Shown here one piece after another: positions 45,290 to 54,661 of a DNA stretch of 64,000 nucleotides. The position numbers were made by a program, and so were the translations under genes. The stretch comes from Crossiella sp. SN42 (GTDB lineage Bacteria > Actinomycetota > Actinomycetes > Mycobacteriales > Pseudonocardiaceae), in NCBI RefSeq assembly GCF_023897065.1, contig NZ_JAMHIV010000017.1, positions 1 to 64,000 of the forward strand, read 5' to 3'. The notes under the pieces were generated by a model. It was not told the DNA's origin. It made no database searches and saw nothing but the letters and a program-made list of their open reading frames with translations. Within the stretch, counting starts at the first letter, position 1, and each line of letters opens with the position of its first letter.

Positions 45290-46354
45290 TCAGCCTCCGA
45301 TCGCACTCATCGGGCGCACCGGCTGGGCGAACCCGACCTCGTTGATGCCGTGCCCGGCGGGCTTGGCCCACATCGCCGCCCGCCAGCGCTCGGCGAGCTC
45401 CTCGTCCGTCGCGCCCGCGCGCAGCGCGCCGCGCAGGTCCGTCTCGTGCGTGCCGAACAGGCAGGACCTGATCTGGCCGTCGGCGGTCAGCCTGGTCCGG
45501 TCGCAGGCGGCGCAGAACGGCTGCGACACCGAGGCGATCACGCCGACGGTGGCGGGTCCGCCATTCACCAGCCAGCGCTCGGCCGGTGCCGCGCCCCGCT
45601 CGGCGGTGTGCGGGTCCAGGGTGAACCTGGTGCGCAGCGCGGCCAGGATCTCCGGGCCGCTGACCATCGCCGCCCGGTCCCAGGCGTGCTGCGGGTCCAG
45701 CGGCATCTGCTCGATGAACCGCAGCTCGTACCCGCCGTCCAGGCAGAACTCCAGCAGCGGCACCGCCTCGTCCTCGTTCACCCCGCGCATCAGCACCGCG
45801 TTGACCTTCACCGGATCCAGCCCGGCGGCCTTGGCCGCGCGCAGCCCGGCCAGCACGTCCGGCAGCCGGTCCCGCCTGGTCAGCTCGGCGTAGCGGTCCC
45901 GGCGGACGGTGTCCAGGGACACGTTCACCCGGTCCACGCCAGCCGCGGCCAGGCCCTCGGCCCGCCGCACCAGGCCGACGCCGTTGGTGGTCAGCGAGAT
46001 CAGCGGCCGGGGCCGCAGCGCGGCGGCGGCCCCCAGCACCTCTTCCAGGTCCTTGCGCAGCAGCGGCTCGCCGCCGGTGAAGCGCAGTTCGGTGATGCCG
46101 AGCTTGTGCACCGCGATCTCGATCAGCCGGACCAGCTCGCCGGTGTCCAGCAGCTCCGGCTTGGCCAGCCAGTCCAGGCCCTCGGCGGGCATGCAGTAGG
46201 TGCAGCGCAGGTTGCACCGGTCGGTCACGGAAACCCGCAGGTCAGTGGCGACTCGCCCGTAGGAGTCCAGCAGCGCGGGCGTGTCCGGCCGACCGGCAGG
46301 CCCGACGGGGGGACCGGTGGCGATCGAGGGCATACCCAGCTGTACCGCTGTCAC
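45290..46354 (-). CDS. moaA: GTP 3',8-cyclase MoaA (radical SAM)
   Basis: A 354-residue enzyme for the first step of molybdenum cofactor synthesis, turning GTP into 3',8-cyclo-dihydro-GTP. The radical-SAM cluster motif is C47-N-L-R-C51-T-Y-C54, the second [4Fe-4S] cluster is in CAACDRTRLTADGQIRSC, and F-T-G-G-E-P and S-L-D-T are conserved. The start V-T-A-V-Q-L-G-M-P resembles actinobacterial MoaA N-termini, so GTG 46354 is preferred to ATG 46333. It is followed directly by moaD. Confidence 0.96.
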   Translation of the reverse strand: MTAVQLGMPSIATGPPVGPAGRPDTPALLDSYGRVATDLRVSVTDRCNLRCTYCMPAEGLDWLAKPELLDTGELVRLIEIAVHKLGITELRFTGGEPLLRKDLEEVLGAAAALRPRPLISLTTNGVGLVRRAEGLAAAGVDRVNVSLDTVRRDRYAELTRRDRLPDVLAGLRAAKAAGLDPVKVNAVLMRGVNEDEAVPLLEFCLDGGYELRFIEQMPLDPQHAWDRAAMVSGPEILAALRTRFTLDPHTAERGAAPAERWLVNGGPATVGVIASVSQPFCAACDRTRLTADGQIRSCLFGTHETDLRGALRAGATDEELAERWRAAMWAKPAGHGINEVGFAQPVRPMSAIGG

Positions 46355-46422
46355 CCCTCCGAGCGTAATCGCTCTTCCTGACAGAGAACGTCTAGTCTGT
46401 GTCGACTGAGAAGTTAGCCATC

Positions 46423-46443
46423 CTGTAAGTCTCTTAGTTACAG
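46423..46443. promoter_or_regulatory. Inverted repeat upstream of the MarR gene
   Basis: CTGTAA, nine bases, TTACAG, ending 36 bp before the MarR start. Size and position suit an autoregulatory MarR operator. Confidence 0.5.
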
Positions 46444-46479
46444 AGGTACTTCGGCGGTCGGGAGAGAGGTGGAGCGGGC

Positions 46480-46968
46480 ATGAGCAGTGACAGCGCCACG
46501 ACAACGGACGGGCGCAGCGAGGCCGCGGTCACCCTGGCCAAGCTGGGGCGGGAGATGAGCTCGGTCACCATCGCCTTCCACGCGGCCGCGGCCGAGCGGA
46601 TGGGCCTGTCCGGCACCGACCACAAGTGCCTCGACCTGGCCCTGCACTCGCCCGGACCGCTCACCGCCGGCCGGATCGCCGAGCTCTCCGGCCTGTCCAC
46701 CGGCGCGGTCACCGGCGTGATCGACCGGCTGGAGCGGGCCGGCTTCGTGCGCAGGGTGCGCGACCCACACGACCGGCGCAAGGTGCTGGTCGAGGTCACC
46801 CAGTGCAACGAGGGCCGCTACGACCACATCTTCCGCGGCCTGGTCGACGGCGTGACCGAGATGGTCAGCCGCTACCGGCCGGAGGAGATCGACGTGATCA
46901 CCCGGTACACCCGCGACTCCATCGAGATGATGCGCGCCCAGATCGCCCGGCTGAACGAGACGCGCTGA
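46480..46968 (+). CDS. MarR family transcriptional regulator
   Basis: A 162-residue winged-helix regulator. The HTH is in LTAGRIAELSGLSTGAVTGV with the wing DRLERAGFVRRVRDPHDRRK (D-x-R-D-R wing signature as D-P-H-D-R-R). Flanking helices form the dimer interface. The ligand is unknown. An inverted repeat at 46423-46443 may be its own operator. It is divergent from moaA and may or may not affect it. The HAD gene follows within 40 bp. Confidence 0.92.
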   Translation: MSSDSATTTDGRSEAAVTLAKLGREMSSVTIAFHAAAAERMGLSGTDHKCLDLALHSPGPLTAGRIAELSGLSTGAVTGVIDRLERAGFVRRVRDPHDRRKVLVEVTQCNEGRYDHIFRGLVDGVTEMVSRYRPEEIDVITRYTRDSIEMMRAQIARLNETR

Positions 46969-47007
46969 ACGATGGCCGCACCGGCCGCGGTGGGGGATCA
47001 TGGCGCG

Positions 47008-47808
47008 GTGACCGAGAACCCGCGGTGGAACTACCTGATGGACATGGACGGCGTGCTCGTGCACGAGGAGCACCTGATCCCGGGCGCGGACAAGTTCCTC
47101 AGCGAGCTGCGCGCGCTCGACGTCGGCTTCCTGGTGCTGACCAACAACTCCATCTACACCCCGAGGGACCTGCGCGCCCGGCTGCGCCGGACCGGGCTGG
47201 ACGTGCCGGAGTCGGCCATCTGGACCTCGGCGCTGGCCACCGCCAAGTTCCTGGACTCCCAGCGCCCCAACGGCTCGGCCTACGTCATCGGCGAGGCCGG
47301 GCTGACCACCGCGCTGCACTCCATCGGCTACGTGCTCACCGACCGGGACCCGGACTACGTGGTGCTCGGCGAGACCCGCACCTACAGCTTCGAGGCCATC
47401 ACCAAGGCCATCCGCCTGGTCGAGGCGGGCGCCCGGTTCATCGCGACCAACCCGGACGAGACCGGCCCGAGCCGGGAGGGCGTGCTGCCCGCGACCGGCT
47501 CGGTGGCCGCGCTGATCGAGAAGGCCACCGGCCGCGCGCCCTACTTCGTCGGCAAGCCGAACCCGCTGATGATGCGCTCCGCGCTGCGCTCCATCGGCGC
47601 GCACTCCGAGCGGGCGCTGATGATTGGCGACCGGATGGACACCGACGTCCGCTCCGGCCTGGAAGCCGGGCTGCACACCATCCTGGTGCTCTCCGGCATC
47701 TCCACCGAGGACACCGCGGACCGCTTCCCGTTCCGGCCGACCCGGGTGATCGACTCCATCGCGGACCTGGTCGGCCACGCGGACAACCCCTTCCCCGACG
47801 GGGTGTGA
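47008..47808 (+). CDS. HAD-IIA family hydrolase (NagD-like)
   Basis: A 266-residue phosphatase of the haloacid dehalogenase superfamily. Motif I is [10 protein letters not shown], motif II LTNNS, motif III Lys in GKPNPLMM and motif [13 protein letters not shown]; the C2-type cap lies between. Substrates of NagD-like enzymes are small phosphates such as nucleotides or sugar phosphates. GTG at 47008 matches homologue N-termini ([16 protein letters not shown]); ATG at 46972, right after the marR stop, adds 12 residues and is possible. Confidence 0.9.
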   Translation: MTENPRWNYLMDMDGVLVHEEHLIPGADKFLSELRALDVGFLVLTNNSIYTPRDLRARLRRTGLDVPESAIWTSALATAKFLDSQRPNGSAYVIGEAGLTTALHSIGYVLTDRDPDYVVLGETRTYSFEAITKAIRLVEAGARFIATNPDETGPSREGVLPATGSVAALIEKATGRAPYFVGKPNPLMMRSALRSIGAHSERALMIGDRMDTDVRSGLEAGLHTILVLSGISTEDTADRFPFRPTRVIDSIADLVGHADNPFPDGV

Positions 47809-47830
47809 CCCCGGGGCCTAACCTTCCCCG

Positions 47831-48577
47831 GTGGCTACCGAGCTGAAGATCGACTACCCGGCCGTGGTGGCGGAGCAGAGCGCCGCGTTCACCGCCGCGG
47901 TGAGCCGCCCCGGCGCGCTGGCGCGGTCGGTGCCCTCCTGCCCCGGCTGGACCGTGGCCGACCTGGTGACCCACCTCGGCGAGGTGATGACCTGGTGGGC
48001 GCACACCCTGGCCGAGGGCGGGCTGATGCCGGAGGAGGAGGCCGTGCTCACCGTGGCCACGCCCGGCGCCGACCTGCTCGGCTGGTGGCGGGCCCGCGCC
48101 GGGGCGCTGACCGAGGCGCTGCGCGGCACGCCGCCGGAGTCCCCGGTCTGGTGCTGGTGGCACCCGGAGCAGCTGGGCACCGCGGCCGAGGTCGCCGAGC
48201 GGATGGCGCACGAGGCGCTGGTGCACCGCTGGGACGCCGAGCACGCGCTCGGTCAGGCCACCCCGCTGCCCGCCGAGCTGGGCGCGGCCGGGATCGTCGA
48301 GTTCGCCACCCGGATGCTGCCCGCCCGCGAGGACACCTGGACCGGGTCCACCGGGGTGGTCCGGCTGCACGCCACCGACCTGGACCGGGTCTGGGACTTC
48401 CGCGCGGGCGAGGACGGCCCCCGGCTGCTGCCCGAGCCGGCGGAGGCCCCGGCGGCGGTGATCGCCGGTGCGGCCGGTGACCTGGACCTGCTGCTGTGGC
48501 GCCGGCCTGCCGTGGTCAGCACCACCGGTGACCGGGAGCTGGCCGCGGCGTTCCTGGACTGGGCCGACCTCGGCTGA
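47831..48577 (+). CDS. Maleylpyruvate isomerase family (mycothiol-dependent, DinB-like) protein
   Basis: A 248-residue protein with the MDMPI N-terminal four-helix bundle: VPSCPGWTVADLVTHLGEVMTW (about 35-56) and MAHEALVHRWDAEHALG (about 125-141) hold the His residues of the metal site, followed by the small C-terminal domain typical of the family. Members use mycothiol as cofactor for isomerase or detoxifying transferase reactions; the precise reaction is unknown. GTG follows TAACCT (47819-47824) by 6 nt, giving a leaderless mRNA. Confidence 0.88.
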   Translation: MATELKIDYPAVVAEQSAAFTAAVSRPGALARSVPSCPGWTVADLVTHLGEVMTWWAHTLAEGGLMPEEEAVLTVATPGADLLGWWRARAGALTEALRGTPPESPVWCWWHPEQLGTAAEVAERMAHEALVHRWDAEHALGQATPLPAELGAAGIVEFATRMLPAREDTWTGSTGVVRLHATDLDRVWDFRAGEDGPRLLPEPAEAPAAVIAGAAGDLDLLLWRRPAVVSTTGDRELAAAFLDWADLG

Positions 48578-48579
48578 GC

Positions 48580-48762
48580 TCAGGGCCCGCCGAAGTACTC
48601 CTTGTAGCCGCCCAGCGCGGTCTCGGTCTGGCCAGGGCGGTGCCCGGTCTCGGCCGCCGCGGCCGGATTCGCGTCGCGGCGCTCGCCGCGCCGCAGCAGT
48701 GCGATGGCCAGCAGCGCGAGGCCGCCGAGGATGCCGATGCCCAGCACGATGAACTCGCTCAT
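48580..48762 (-). CDS. Small single-helix membrane protein
   Basis: A 60-residue protein with one membrane helix (about 3-24, FIVLGIGILGGLALLAIALL) and a hydrophilic tail ending GGYKEYFGGP. It converges on the MDMPI gene, two bases from its stop. The clean helix-plus-tail layout makes it a likely real gene, but no family was recognised. Confidence 0.6.
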   Translation of the reverse strand: MSEFIVLGIGILGGLALLAIALLRRGERRDANPAAAAETGHRPGQTETALGGYKEYFGGP

Positions 48763-48859
48763 CGGCCCAGCGTCCCACGTCCAGGGCCGGTGTGGGGTCG
48801 ACGGCGGCGGCCCGTCGCGTGAGGATGGGGCGATCTGACAGCGGAGTCGCGGAGGTGCT

Positions 48860-50491
48860 GTGGTGCCCGGGATCGCCAGTTACGCGTCTGGGACTTCCGA
48901 GGTCCCCCTGCTCGGGGACACCATCGGGGACAACTTCGACCGGGCCGTCGAGCGGTTCGGGCAGCGGGACGCCTTGGTCGAGCGGGCCACCGGGCGGCGC
49001 TGGACCTACCGCGAGCTGGCCGACGAGGTGAACTCGGTGGCCTTGGGCCTGCTCGGGCTCGGCGTGGCCAAGGGCGACCGGGTGGGCATCTGGGCGCCGA
49101 ACTGCGCGGAGTGGGTGCTGGTGCAGTACGCCACGGCCAAGATCGGCGCGGTGCTGGTCAACATCAACCCGGCCTACCGGGTGCACGAGCTGGAGTTCGT
49201 GCTCAACCAGTCCGGGGTGCGCACCCTGGTGGCGGCCGCGGCGTTCAAGACCTCCGACTACGCCGGGATGATCGAGGAGGTGCGGCCGCGCTGCCCGGCG
49301 CTGACCGATGTGCTGCTGCTCGGCGGTGCGGCCTGGGACGAGCTGGTTTCCGTTGGCAGGCAAGGAGATCCGGCCGCGCTGGCGGCGGCGCAGGGCGCGC
49401 TGACCCCGGACGATCCGATCAACATCCAGTACACCTCGGGCACCACCGGCTTCCCCAAGGGCGCGACCCTCTCGCACCACAACATCCTCAACAACGGGTT
49501 CTTCGTCGGCGAGCTGTGCGGGTACACCGAGCAGGACCGGGTCTGCCTGCCAGTTCCCTTCTACCACTGCTTCGGCATGGTGATGGGCAACCTGGGCGCC
49601 ACCTCGCACGGGGCCTGCGTGGTGATCCCCGCGCCCGCGTTCGAGCCGAAGGCGACCCTGGCCGCGGTGCAGGAGGAGCGGTGCACCTCGCTGTACGGGG
49701 TGCCGACCATGTTCATCGCCGAGCTGGCCGACGAGGACTTCGACTCCTACGACCTGAGCAGCCTGCGCACCGGGATCATGGCCGGGTCACCGTGCCCGGT
49801 GGAGGTGATGAAGCAGGTCATCGAGCGGATGGGCATGCGCGAGGTGACCATCTGCTACGGGATGACCGAGACCTCGCCGGTGTCCACCCAGACCAGGGCG
49901 GATGACTCCATCCAGCGGCGGGTGTCCACGGTGGGCCGGGTGCATCCGCACGTGGAGGTCAAGATCGTGGACCCGGACAGCGGGCTGACCGTGCCGCGCG
50001 GCACGCCGGGTGAGCTGTGCACCCGCGGCTACTCGGTGATGCTGGGCTACTGGGCCCAGCCGGACAAGACCGCGGAGGCGATCGACGCGGCCCGCTGGAT
50101 GCACACCGGCGACCTGGCGGTGATGGACGAGGAAGGCTACGTCTCGATCACCGGGCGGATCAAGGACATGGTGATCCGCGGCGGCGAGAACATCTACCCG
50201 CGGGAGATCGAGGAGTTCCTCTACACCCACCCCGATGTCCTTGACGCACAGGTGATCGGGGTGCCCGACGCCAAGTACGGCGAGGAGCTGATGGCCTGGG
50301 TGCGGCTGCGGCCCGGCGCGGAAACCCTGACCGCGCAGGCGGTCCGGGAGTTCTGCACCGGGCGGCTCGCGCACTACAAGATCCCGCGCTACGTGCACGT
50401 GGTGGAGGAGTTCCCGATGACGGTCACCGGCAAGGTCCGCAAGGTGGAGATGCGGGAGGTGTCGGTGGAACTGTTGCGGGACAACGGCTAG
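48860..50491 (+). CDS. AMP-binding fatty-acyl-CoA synthetase
   Basis: A 543-residue adenylate-forming ligase that activates a fatty or other carboxylic acid with ATP and CoA. The P-loop [16 protein letters not shown], the motif [13 protein letters not shown]-type region YSVMLGYW, the hinge [18 protein letters not shown] and the C-terminal catalytic Lys in MTVTGKVRK are all intact. Two successive GTG codons (48860, 48863) follow GGAGG; the first is given. It resembles medium/long-chain FadD enzymes; chain length is not predictable. Its stop overlaps the convergent inhibitor gene by four bases. Confidence 0.94.
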   Translation: MVPGIASYASGTSEVPLLGDTIGDNFDRAVERFGQRDALVERATGRRWTYRELADEVNSVALGLLGLGVAKGDRVGIWAPNCAEWVLVQYATAKIGAVLVNINPAYRVHELEFVLNQSGVRTLVAAAAFKTSDYAGMIEEVRPRCPALTDVLLLGGAAWDELVSVGRQGDPAALAAAQGALTPDDPINIQYTSGTTGFPKGATLSHHNILNNGFFVGELCGYTEQDRVCLPVPFYHCFGMVMGNLGATSHGACVVIPAPAFEPKATLAAVQEERCTSLYGVPTMFIAELADEDFDSYDLSSLRTGIMAGSPCPVEVMKQVIERMGMREVTICYGMTETSPVSTQTRADDSIQRRVSTVGRVHPHVEVKIVDPDSGLTVPRGTPGELCTRGYSVMLGYWAQPDKTAEAIDAARWMHTGDLAVMDEEGYVSITGRIKDMVIRGGENIYPREIEEFLYTHPDVLDAQVIGVPDAKYGEELMAWVRLRPGAETLTAQAVREFCTGRLAHYKIPRYVHVVEEFPMTVTGKVRKVEMREVSVELLRDNG

Positions 50492-50880
50492 ATGTCGAAG
50501 ACCGGGCCGGTCTGGCTGCGCAGCGCGCAGCCGTTGCCGTAGGTGCGGGTGAAGTCGACCGGGCGCTTCTGCCAGTTGCCCTTGAGGGTCACCGTGACCG
50601 GGCGGTAGTCCATGGTGCAGGCCATGGACTCCTCGGTCATCGACTCCACCCGACCGTCCACTTTGGCCAGTTCGGTGCAGGCGGCGTCCCGGTGCGGGTG
50701 GGTGCCGCCGGTGGGTTCGCAGCGCAGGTCGGCGACCTTGCTGGGCGGCGCGGCCCGCTCACCCTCGGCGAAGGTCACGGTGAGCTCGGAGTCCTGGCTG
50801 TCCGCCGCGGCAGGTCCTGTCACCAGCAGGACGGCCGTCAGCACGGAGAAGGCCAGCGCGGGTACACGAAAAGCAGCCAT
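50488..50880 (-). CDS. Secreted subtilisin inhibitor-like protein (SSI family)
   Basis: A 130-residue protein with a signal peptide (about 1-26, ending GPAAA|DS) and an SSI-type inhibitor domain of about 100 residues. Two Cys pairs are in the family positions ([20 protein letters not shown] and the pair in ACTMDY and GNGCALR), followed by [10 protein letters not shown] and F-T-R-T-Y-G-N-G-C. The reactive loop CTMDYRPV aligns with CPMVYDPV of Streptomyces SSI, giving Met at P1 and Asp at P1'. It would inhibit extracellular serine proteases. Confidence 0.88.
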   Translation of the reverse strand: MAAFRVPALAFSVLTAVLLVTGPAAADSQDSELTVTFAEGERAAPPSKVADLRCEPTGGTHPHRDAACTELAKVDGRVESMTEESMACTMDYRPVTVTLKGNWQKRPVDFTRTYGNGCALRSQTGPVFDI

Positions 50881-50946
50881 GGCTCCGGCTTACCCCACCA
50901 AAAACCTACTGGCGGGTTCTTCACCGGTTGGCGCAAGGTGGTTCAC

Positions 50947-51717
50947 TCAGACGAGCAACTGTCCCTTGAGGACGGTCACTGCGCGTCCAGACAGCTGAAC
51001 CCGGTTGTCACGCAACGTCATCCGCACCGTGCCGCCGCGTGGCGAAGCCTGCTCGGCGGTCAGTGGACCCTCGCCCAGCCGGGGCGCCCACCAGCTGGCC
51101 AGGGTGCAGTGCGCGGAACCGGTCACCGGGTCCTCCGGCACGCCGAAGGCCGGGTAGAAGCAGCGGCTGACCACGTCCAGGCCGGGGCGGTCGCCGGGCG
51201 CGGTGACGATCACGCCGCGGACCGGGAGCCGGCCGATCGCGGCCAGGTCGGGGACCAGCGCGCGCACCTCGGCCGCCGTGGCCACCTCCACCAGCAGGTC
51301 GCTGACCGCCTGCGCGGTGGCCTTGACGGTCACGCCGGGCAGCCCGGCCAGCAGGTCGGGGGCGGGTTCGACGCGCACTGGCGGGTCGGCGGGGAAGTCC
51401 ATGGTGATCGAGCCGTCCCCGGCGGGCACGCAGACCAGCTCGCCGCTGCGGGTGCTGAACCGCTGCTCGCCGCCGAGCACGTGCGCGGTGGCCAGGGTGG
51501 CGTGCCCGCACAGGTCGACCTCGGCGGCCGGGGTGAACCAGCGCAACGGTTTCGCGCCCTCGGCCGCCGGGTCGACGAAGGCGGTCTCCGCGTGCTTCAT
51601 CTCCGCGGCCACCGACTGCATCCACTCGGCCGGGCGTGGCTGGGTCAACAGCACCACCCCGGCCGGGTTGCCACCGAACGCGGTGCCGGTGAAGGCGTCC
51701 ACCACAAAGATCTCCAC
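50947..51717 (-). CDS. PhzF family isomerase/epimerase-like protein
   Basis: A 256-residue protein with the twin hotdog-like PhzF fold. FTGTAFGGNPAGVVLL is the conserved start, the catalytic-type Glu is in MKHAETAFV, W-F-T-P-A-A-E-V-D-L-C-G-H-A-T and GVPEDPVTGSAHC are family signatures. Phenazine genes are absent, so it is one of the many PhzF-like proteins of unknown substrate. GTG at 51717 is 6 nt after TAGGTT on the minus strand, indicating a leaderless mRNA. Confidence 0.92.
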   Translation of the reverse strand: MEIFVVDAFTGTAFGGNPAGVVLLTQPRPAEWMQSVAAEMKHAETAFVDPAAEGAKPLRWFTPAAEVDLCGHATLATAHVLGGEQRFSTRSGELVCVPAGDGSITMDFPADPPVRVEPAPDLLAGLPGVTVKATAQAVSDLLVEVATAAEVRALVPDLAAIGRLPVRGVIVTAPGDRPGLDVVSRCFYPAFGVPEDPVTGSAHCTLASWWAPRLGEGPLTAEQASPRGGTVRMTLRDNRVQLSGRAVTVLKGQLLV

Positions 51718-51723
51718 AACCCC

Positions 51724-51740
51724 AACCTAGCGGGTAGCGT
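51724..51740. promoter_or_regulatory. Back-to-back -10 elements of divergent leaderless promoters
   Basis: TAGGTT on the minus strand (51729-51724) serves phzF-like; TAGCGT on the plus strand (51735-51740) serves the Gfo/Idh gene. Only five base pairs separate them, so polymerases cannot bind both at once. The two start codons are just 31 bp apart. Confidence 0.6.
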
Positions 51741-51748
51741 CCGAAGGC

Positions 51749-52750
51749 GTGACCGACATTTTGCGCTGGGGCGTGGTCGCCACGGGTGGCATCGCCGGGG
51801 CGGTGACCTCGGACCTGTTGCTGGTGCCGGGGATCGAGGTGCACGCGGTCTCCTCCCGCGCGCTGACCAAGGCCGAGGAGTTCGCCGGGCGGTTCGGCAT
51901 TCCGCGCGCCTACGGCGACTACCACGAGCTGCTGGCCGACCCGGACATCGACGTGGTCTACGTGGCCACCCCGCACAGCCAGCACCACGAGGTCGCCTCG
52001 GCCGCGCTGCGGGCAGGCAAGAACGTGTTGTGCGAGAAGGCCTTCACCATCACCGTGGCCCAGGCCGAGGAGCTGGTCGCGCTGGCCGAGTCGCGCGGGC
52101 TGTTCCTGATGGAGGCCATGTGGACCCGGTTCATCCCGTTGGTCCGCAAGCTGCGCGCGCTGCTGGCCGATGAGGCGATCGGCGAGATCCGGTTGGTGCG
52201 CGCGGACTTCGGCTTCCGCGCGCCCTACGATCCCGGGCACCGGCTGTGGAACCCCGCGCTGGGCGGGGGCGCGCTGCTGGACCTCGGCGTGTACCCGGTG
52301 TCCTTCGCGCACATGGTGCTCGGCGTGCCCAGCGAGCTGCACGTGCACGGCTCCCGCGCGGCCAGCGGCGTGGACGCCGAGGCCGCGCTGCTGCTCGGCT
52401 ATCCCGATGGCGCGCAGGCGCTGCTGAGCACCTCCCTGCTGGCCGGGACCGGGATCACCGCCGAGGTGGTGGGCACCACCGGCCGGATCGAGGTGGCCTC
52501 GCCGTTCTACGCGCCGACCGCGATGACCTTGCACCGCAACGGGGCCGAGCCGGAGACCTTCCGGCATGAGCTGTGGGGCAACGGTTACACCTACCAGGCG
52601 CGTGAGGTGGTGGAGCAGATCGCGGCCGGTGAGGTGGAAAGTCCGGAGATGGCTTGGGCCGACTCGGTGAACGTGATGCGCACCCTCTGTGCCGCACTGG
52701 GCCGGATGGGGGTCGCGCACCCGGCCAGCCAGACGAGTTCTGGTCCCTGA
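51749..52750 (+). CDS. Gfo/Idh/MocA family NAD(P)-dependent oxidoreductase
   Basis: A 333-residue dehydrogenase. N-terminal Rossmann fold with W-G-V-V-A-T-G-G-I-A, then VYVATPHSQHHEVASAALRAGK and the catalytic-type C-E-K-A-F motif (EKP-like). The C-terminal alpha/beta domain starts near RFIPLVRKLRAL and contains GGGALLDLGVYPVS. Members oxidise sugars, inositols or dihydrodiols; this one is closest in pattern to trans-1,2-dihydrodiol/glucose-fructose types. Leaderless GTG start 8 nt after TAGCGT. Confidence 0.92.
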   Translation: MTDILRWGVVATGGIAGAVTSDLLLVPGIEVHAVSSRALTKAEEFAGRFGIPRAYGDYHELLADPDIDVVYVATPHSQHHEVASAALRAGKNVLCEKAFTITVAQAEELVALAESRGLFLMEAMWTRFIPLVRKLRALLADEAIGEIRLVRADFGFRAPYDPGHRLWNPALGGGALLDLGVYPVSFAHMVLGVPSELHVHGSRAASGVDAEAALLLGYPDGAQALLSTSLLAGTGITAEVVGTTGRIEVASPFYAPTAMTLHRNGAEPETFRHELWGNGYTYQAREVVEQIAAGEVESPEMAWADSVNVMRTLCAALGRMGVAHPASQTSSGP

Positions 52751-52788
52751 CGCTTCAGGTCTCTGGGTGCCTGGCCGATAGCCAACGG

Positions 52789-53226
52789 GTGGAACGGAGA
52801 TCACTAGACGCCCTCGTCCACTCGCAAGACCTCGTCGAGGCGGCGCTCCGCATGGACCACGCCATCGGCGCGGACGGTTTGCCGCACGCGAACGGCCGCG
52901 GTCTGGTGCACGACGTGATGCGCACGGTGGACCTGCTCCAGCGGGTCGCCGACGACGTCAAGGACACCGCGCTCACCTGGGTGGACGCCCAGGACATCAG
53001 CGAGGACGAGTACATCACGGTGTGCCAGCACCTGGACGAGATGATCCAGGGACTACAGGCCACGTTCGTCTCGGCGCAGGCCGCCTACCACGCGCTGGGC
53101 ACCGAGGCGCGGCAGAACCCCACGGCCGCGGTCACGGCCGCCCTGCTGGCCGTGACCACCCCGCTCGGGGATGGCTTCCGCCCGCCCGTGCCCCGGCGCG
53201 AGATCCACAACGGGGCCGCCCGTTGA
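52789..53226 (+). CDS. Hypothetical helical protein
   Basis: A 145-residue protein that I do not recognise. It is mainly helical and acidic (RTVDLLQRVADDVKDTALTW; ISEDEYITVCQHLDEMIQGLQ), with an Ala-rich stretch and a Pro/Arg-rich C-terminus (FRPPVPRREIHNG). No signal peptide or membrane segment is visible. GTG at 52789 begins the conserved-looking part; the open frame before it overlaps the Gfo/Idh gene. Codon use matches its neighbours. It converges on the SRPBCC gene. Confidence 0.6.
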   Translation: MERRSLDALVHSQDLVEAALRMDHAIGADGLPHANGRGLVHDVMRTVDLLQRVADDVKDTALTWVDAQDISEDEYITVCQHLDEMIQGLQATFVSAQAAYHALGTEARQNPTAAVTAALLAVTTPLGDGFRPPVPRREIHNGAAR

Positions 53227-53244
53227 CCCTGACAACTCAACCGG

Positions 53245-53715
53245 TCACGCGGCCTGCTCGCTGACCCAGCGGCACAGCGCCAGCAGCGTGCTCTCCGCGC
53301 TGGCCGCCATCACCTCGCGCAGGGTGAGCAGCTCCTCGCGGGTGGCGCCGAGCACCGGGTCCAGGCGCAGCACCTGCCAGTGCTGGGCGACCACGGTGCC
53401 CGGCCCGTCCGCGGTGAAGGTCCAGCGCCAGCGCACGATGCCCCCGGCCAGGCCGCCGACCACGAAGCTGAACTCGGCGCCCGGCTCGGCGGTCTCCACC
53501 TGCGACCGGCTGCGCCAGGTCCGCTCGCCGCGCTGGTTCCGGCCGGAGAACCAGGCCCCGGGTCGCGGTCCGGCGCCCTCGTCGTACTCGGCGGCGACCG
53601 CGGTCGGGCTCCAGGTCCCGATCATGGACACGTCGCTGACCAGGTCGTACAGCGGGTGCGGGGCGGCGGGCAGCCAGGCCCGGCGGGTGAAGGTCAGTTC
53701 GCCAAGGGAGATCAT
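53245..53715 (-). CDS. SRPBCC (START-like) family protein
   Basis: A 156-residue protein with the pattern of a polyketide-cyclase/START-like fold: A-P-H-P-L-Y-D-L-V-S-D-V-S-M-I-G-T-W-S-P, then G-A-W-F-S-G-R-N and W-R-W-T-F-T and a long C-terminal helix. The fold makes a ligand cavity; function is unknown, often a stress or toxin-like activator in annotations. It is divergent from the XRE regulator, which might control it. Confidence 0.85.
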   Translation of the reverse strand: MISLGELTFTRRAWLPAAPHPLYDLVSDVSMIGTWSPTAVAAEYDEGAGPRPGAWFSGRNQRGERTWRSRSQVETAEPGAEFSFVVGGLAGGIVRWRWTFTADGPGTVVAQHWQVLRLDPVLGATREELLTLREVMAASAESTLLALCRWVSEQAA

Positions 53716-53815
53716 GCGGCCACCCTGTTCGCCGCGGGCCGGGCTATCCAGACCGGCGTTGTCCTACCACTGGGAGGGTCACCCTCGGCCCGGCGCGGAC
53801 CCGGATACTCGGGGT

Positions 53816-54661
53816 GTGGACACCGGACTCGCCGACTTCCTGCAGGCCTGCCGGGCCCGGCTGCGGCCGCAGGACGTGGGACTGGTGCCCGGCGACCGGC
53901 GGCGGGTGCCCGGACTGCGCCGGGAGGAGCTGGCGCAGCTGGCCGGGGTCAGCACCTCCTACTACGTGCGGCTGGAGCAGGGCCAGTCCCGCAACGCCTC
54001 GCCCGAGGTGATCGACGCGCTGGCCAGGGCGCTGCGGCTGGACCAGGCCGAGCGCCAGCACCTGCACGACCTGGCCCGCGCCGGGCAGCGCGCCCGCCGG
54101 GCCAGGGGGCACCCGGTGGAACGGGTGTCCGAGGGCACGGTCGAGCTGCTGCGCGCGCTCGGCGACACCCCGGCGCTGGCCCTCGGCCGTGCCTCGGACG
54201 TGCTGGCCTGGAACCCGGTTGGGCACGCCCTGCTCGCCGGGCACCTGGACTTCACCGCGCCCCAGCGCCCGGCCGAGCGCCCGAACATGGCCCGCCAGGT
54301 GTTCCTGGACGCGCACACCCGCGAGCTGTACGCCAACTGGACGGACAAGGCCCTCGCGGTGGTGGCCAACCTGCGGCTGATGACCGGCCGCTACCCGGGG
54401 GACGCCACCCTGACCGGTCTGATCGGCGAGCTGTCCACCCGCAGCCCCGAGTTCGCCAGGTTCTGGGCGGGCAACCGGGTCGCGGCCTGCAACGGCGCGG
54501 TGTACCGGTTGCGGCATCCGCTGGTCGGCGCGCTCACCGTGCTCCAGCAGACGCTGATCCCGGTCGGCGAGTGGAGCCAGACGCTGGCGGTGAGCACCCC
54601 GCGCGACGAGGCCTCGGGCAGCGCGCTGGCCCTGCTCGCGCACGAGGTCAGCTCGCGTTGA
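53816..54661 (+). CDS. XRE family regulator with MmyB-like ligand domain
   Basis: A 281-residue regulator: HTH_XRE domain (about 8-80; [20 protein letters not shown] and [21 protein letters not shown]) and the MmyB-like C-terminal domain (about 105-275) with [10 protein letters not shown] and [10 protein letters not shown]. MmyB relatives bind a fatty-acid-like ligand. The GTG at 53816 comes 6 nt after GATACT, suggesting a leaderless mRNA. Its 3' end overlaps the convergent R2lox gene by 14 bp. Confidence 0.9.
   Translation: MDTGLADFLQACRARLRPQDVGLVPGDRRRVPGLRREELAQLAGVSTSYYVRLEQGQSRNASPEVIDALARALRLDQAERQHLHDLARAGQRARRARGHPVERVSEGTVELLRALGDTPALALGRASDVLAWNPVGHALLAGHLDFTAPQRPAERPNMARQVFLDAHTRELYANWTDKALAVVANLRLMTGRYPGDATLTGLIGELSTRSPEFARFWAGNRVAACNGAVYRLRHPLVGALTVLQQTLIPVGEWSQTLAVSTPRDEASGSALALLAHEVSSR

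Noticed and set aside
50947..51717. Phenazine biosynthesis
   Set aside because: The PhzF-like gene stands alone; no other phz genes are present, and PhzF-like proteins are widespread.
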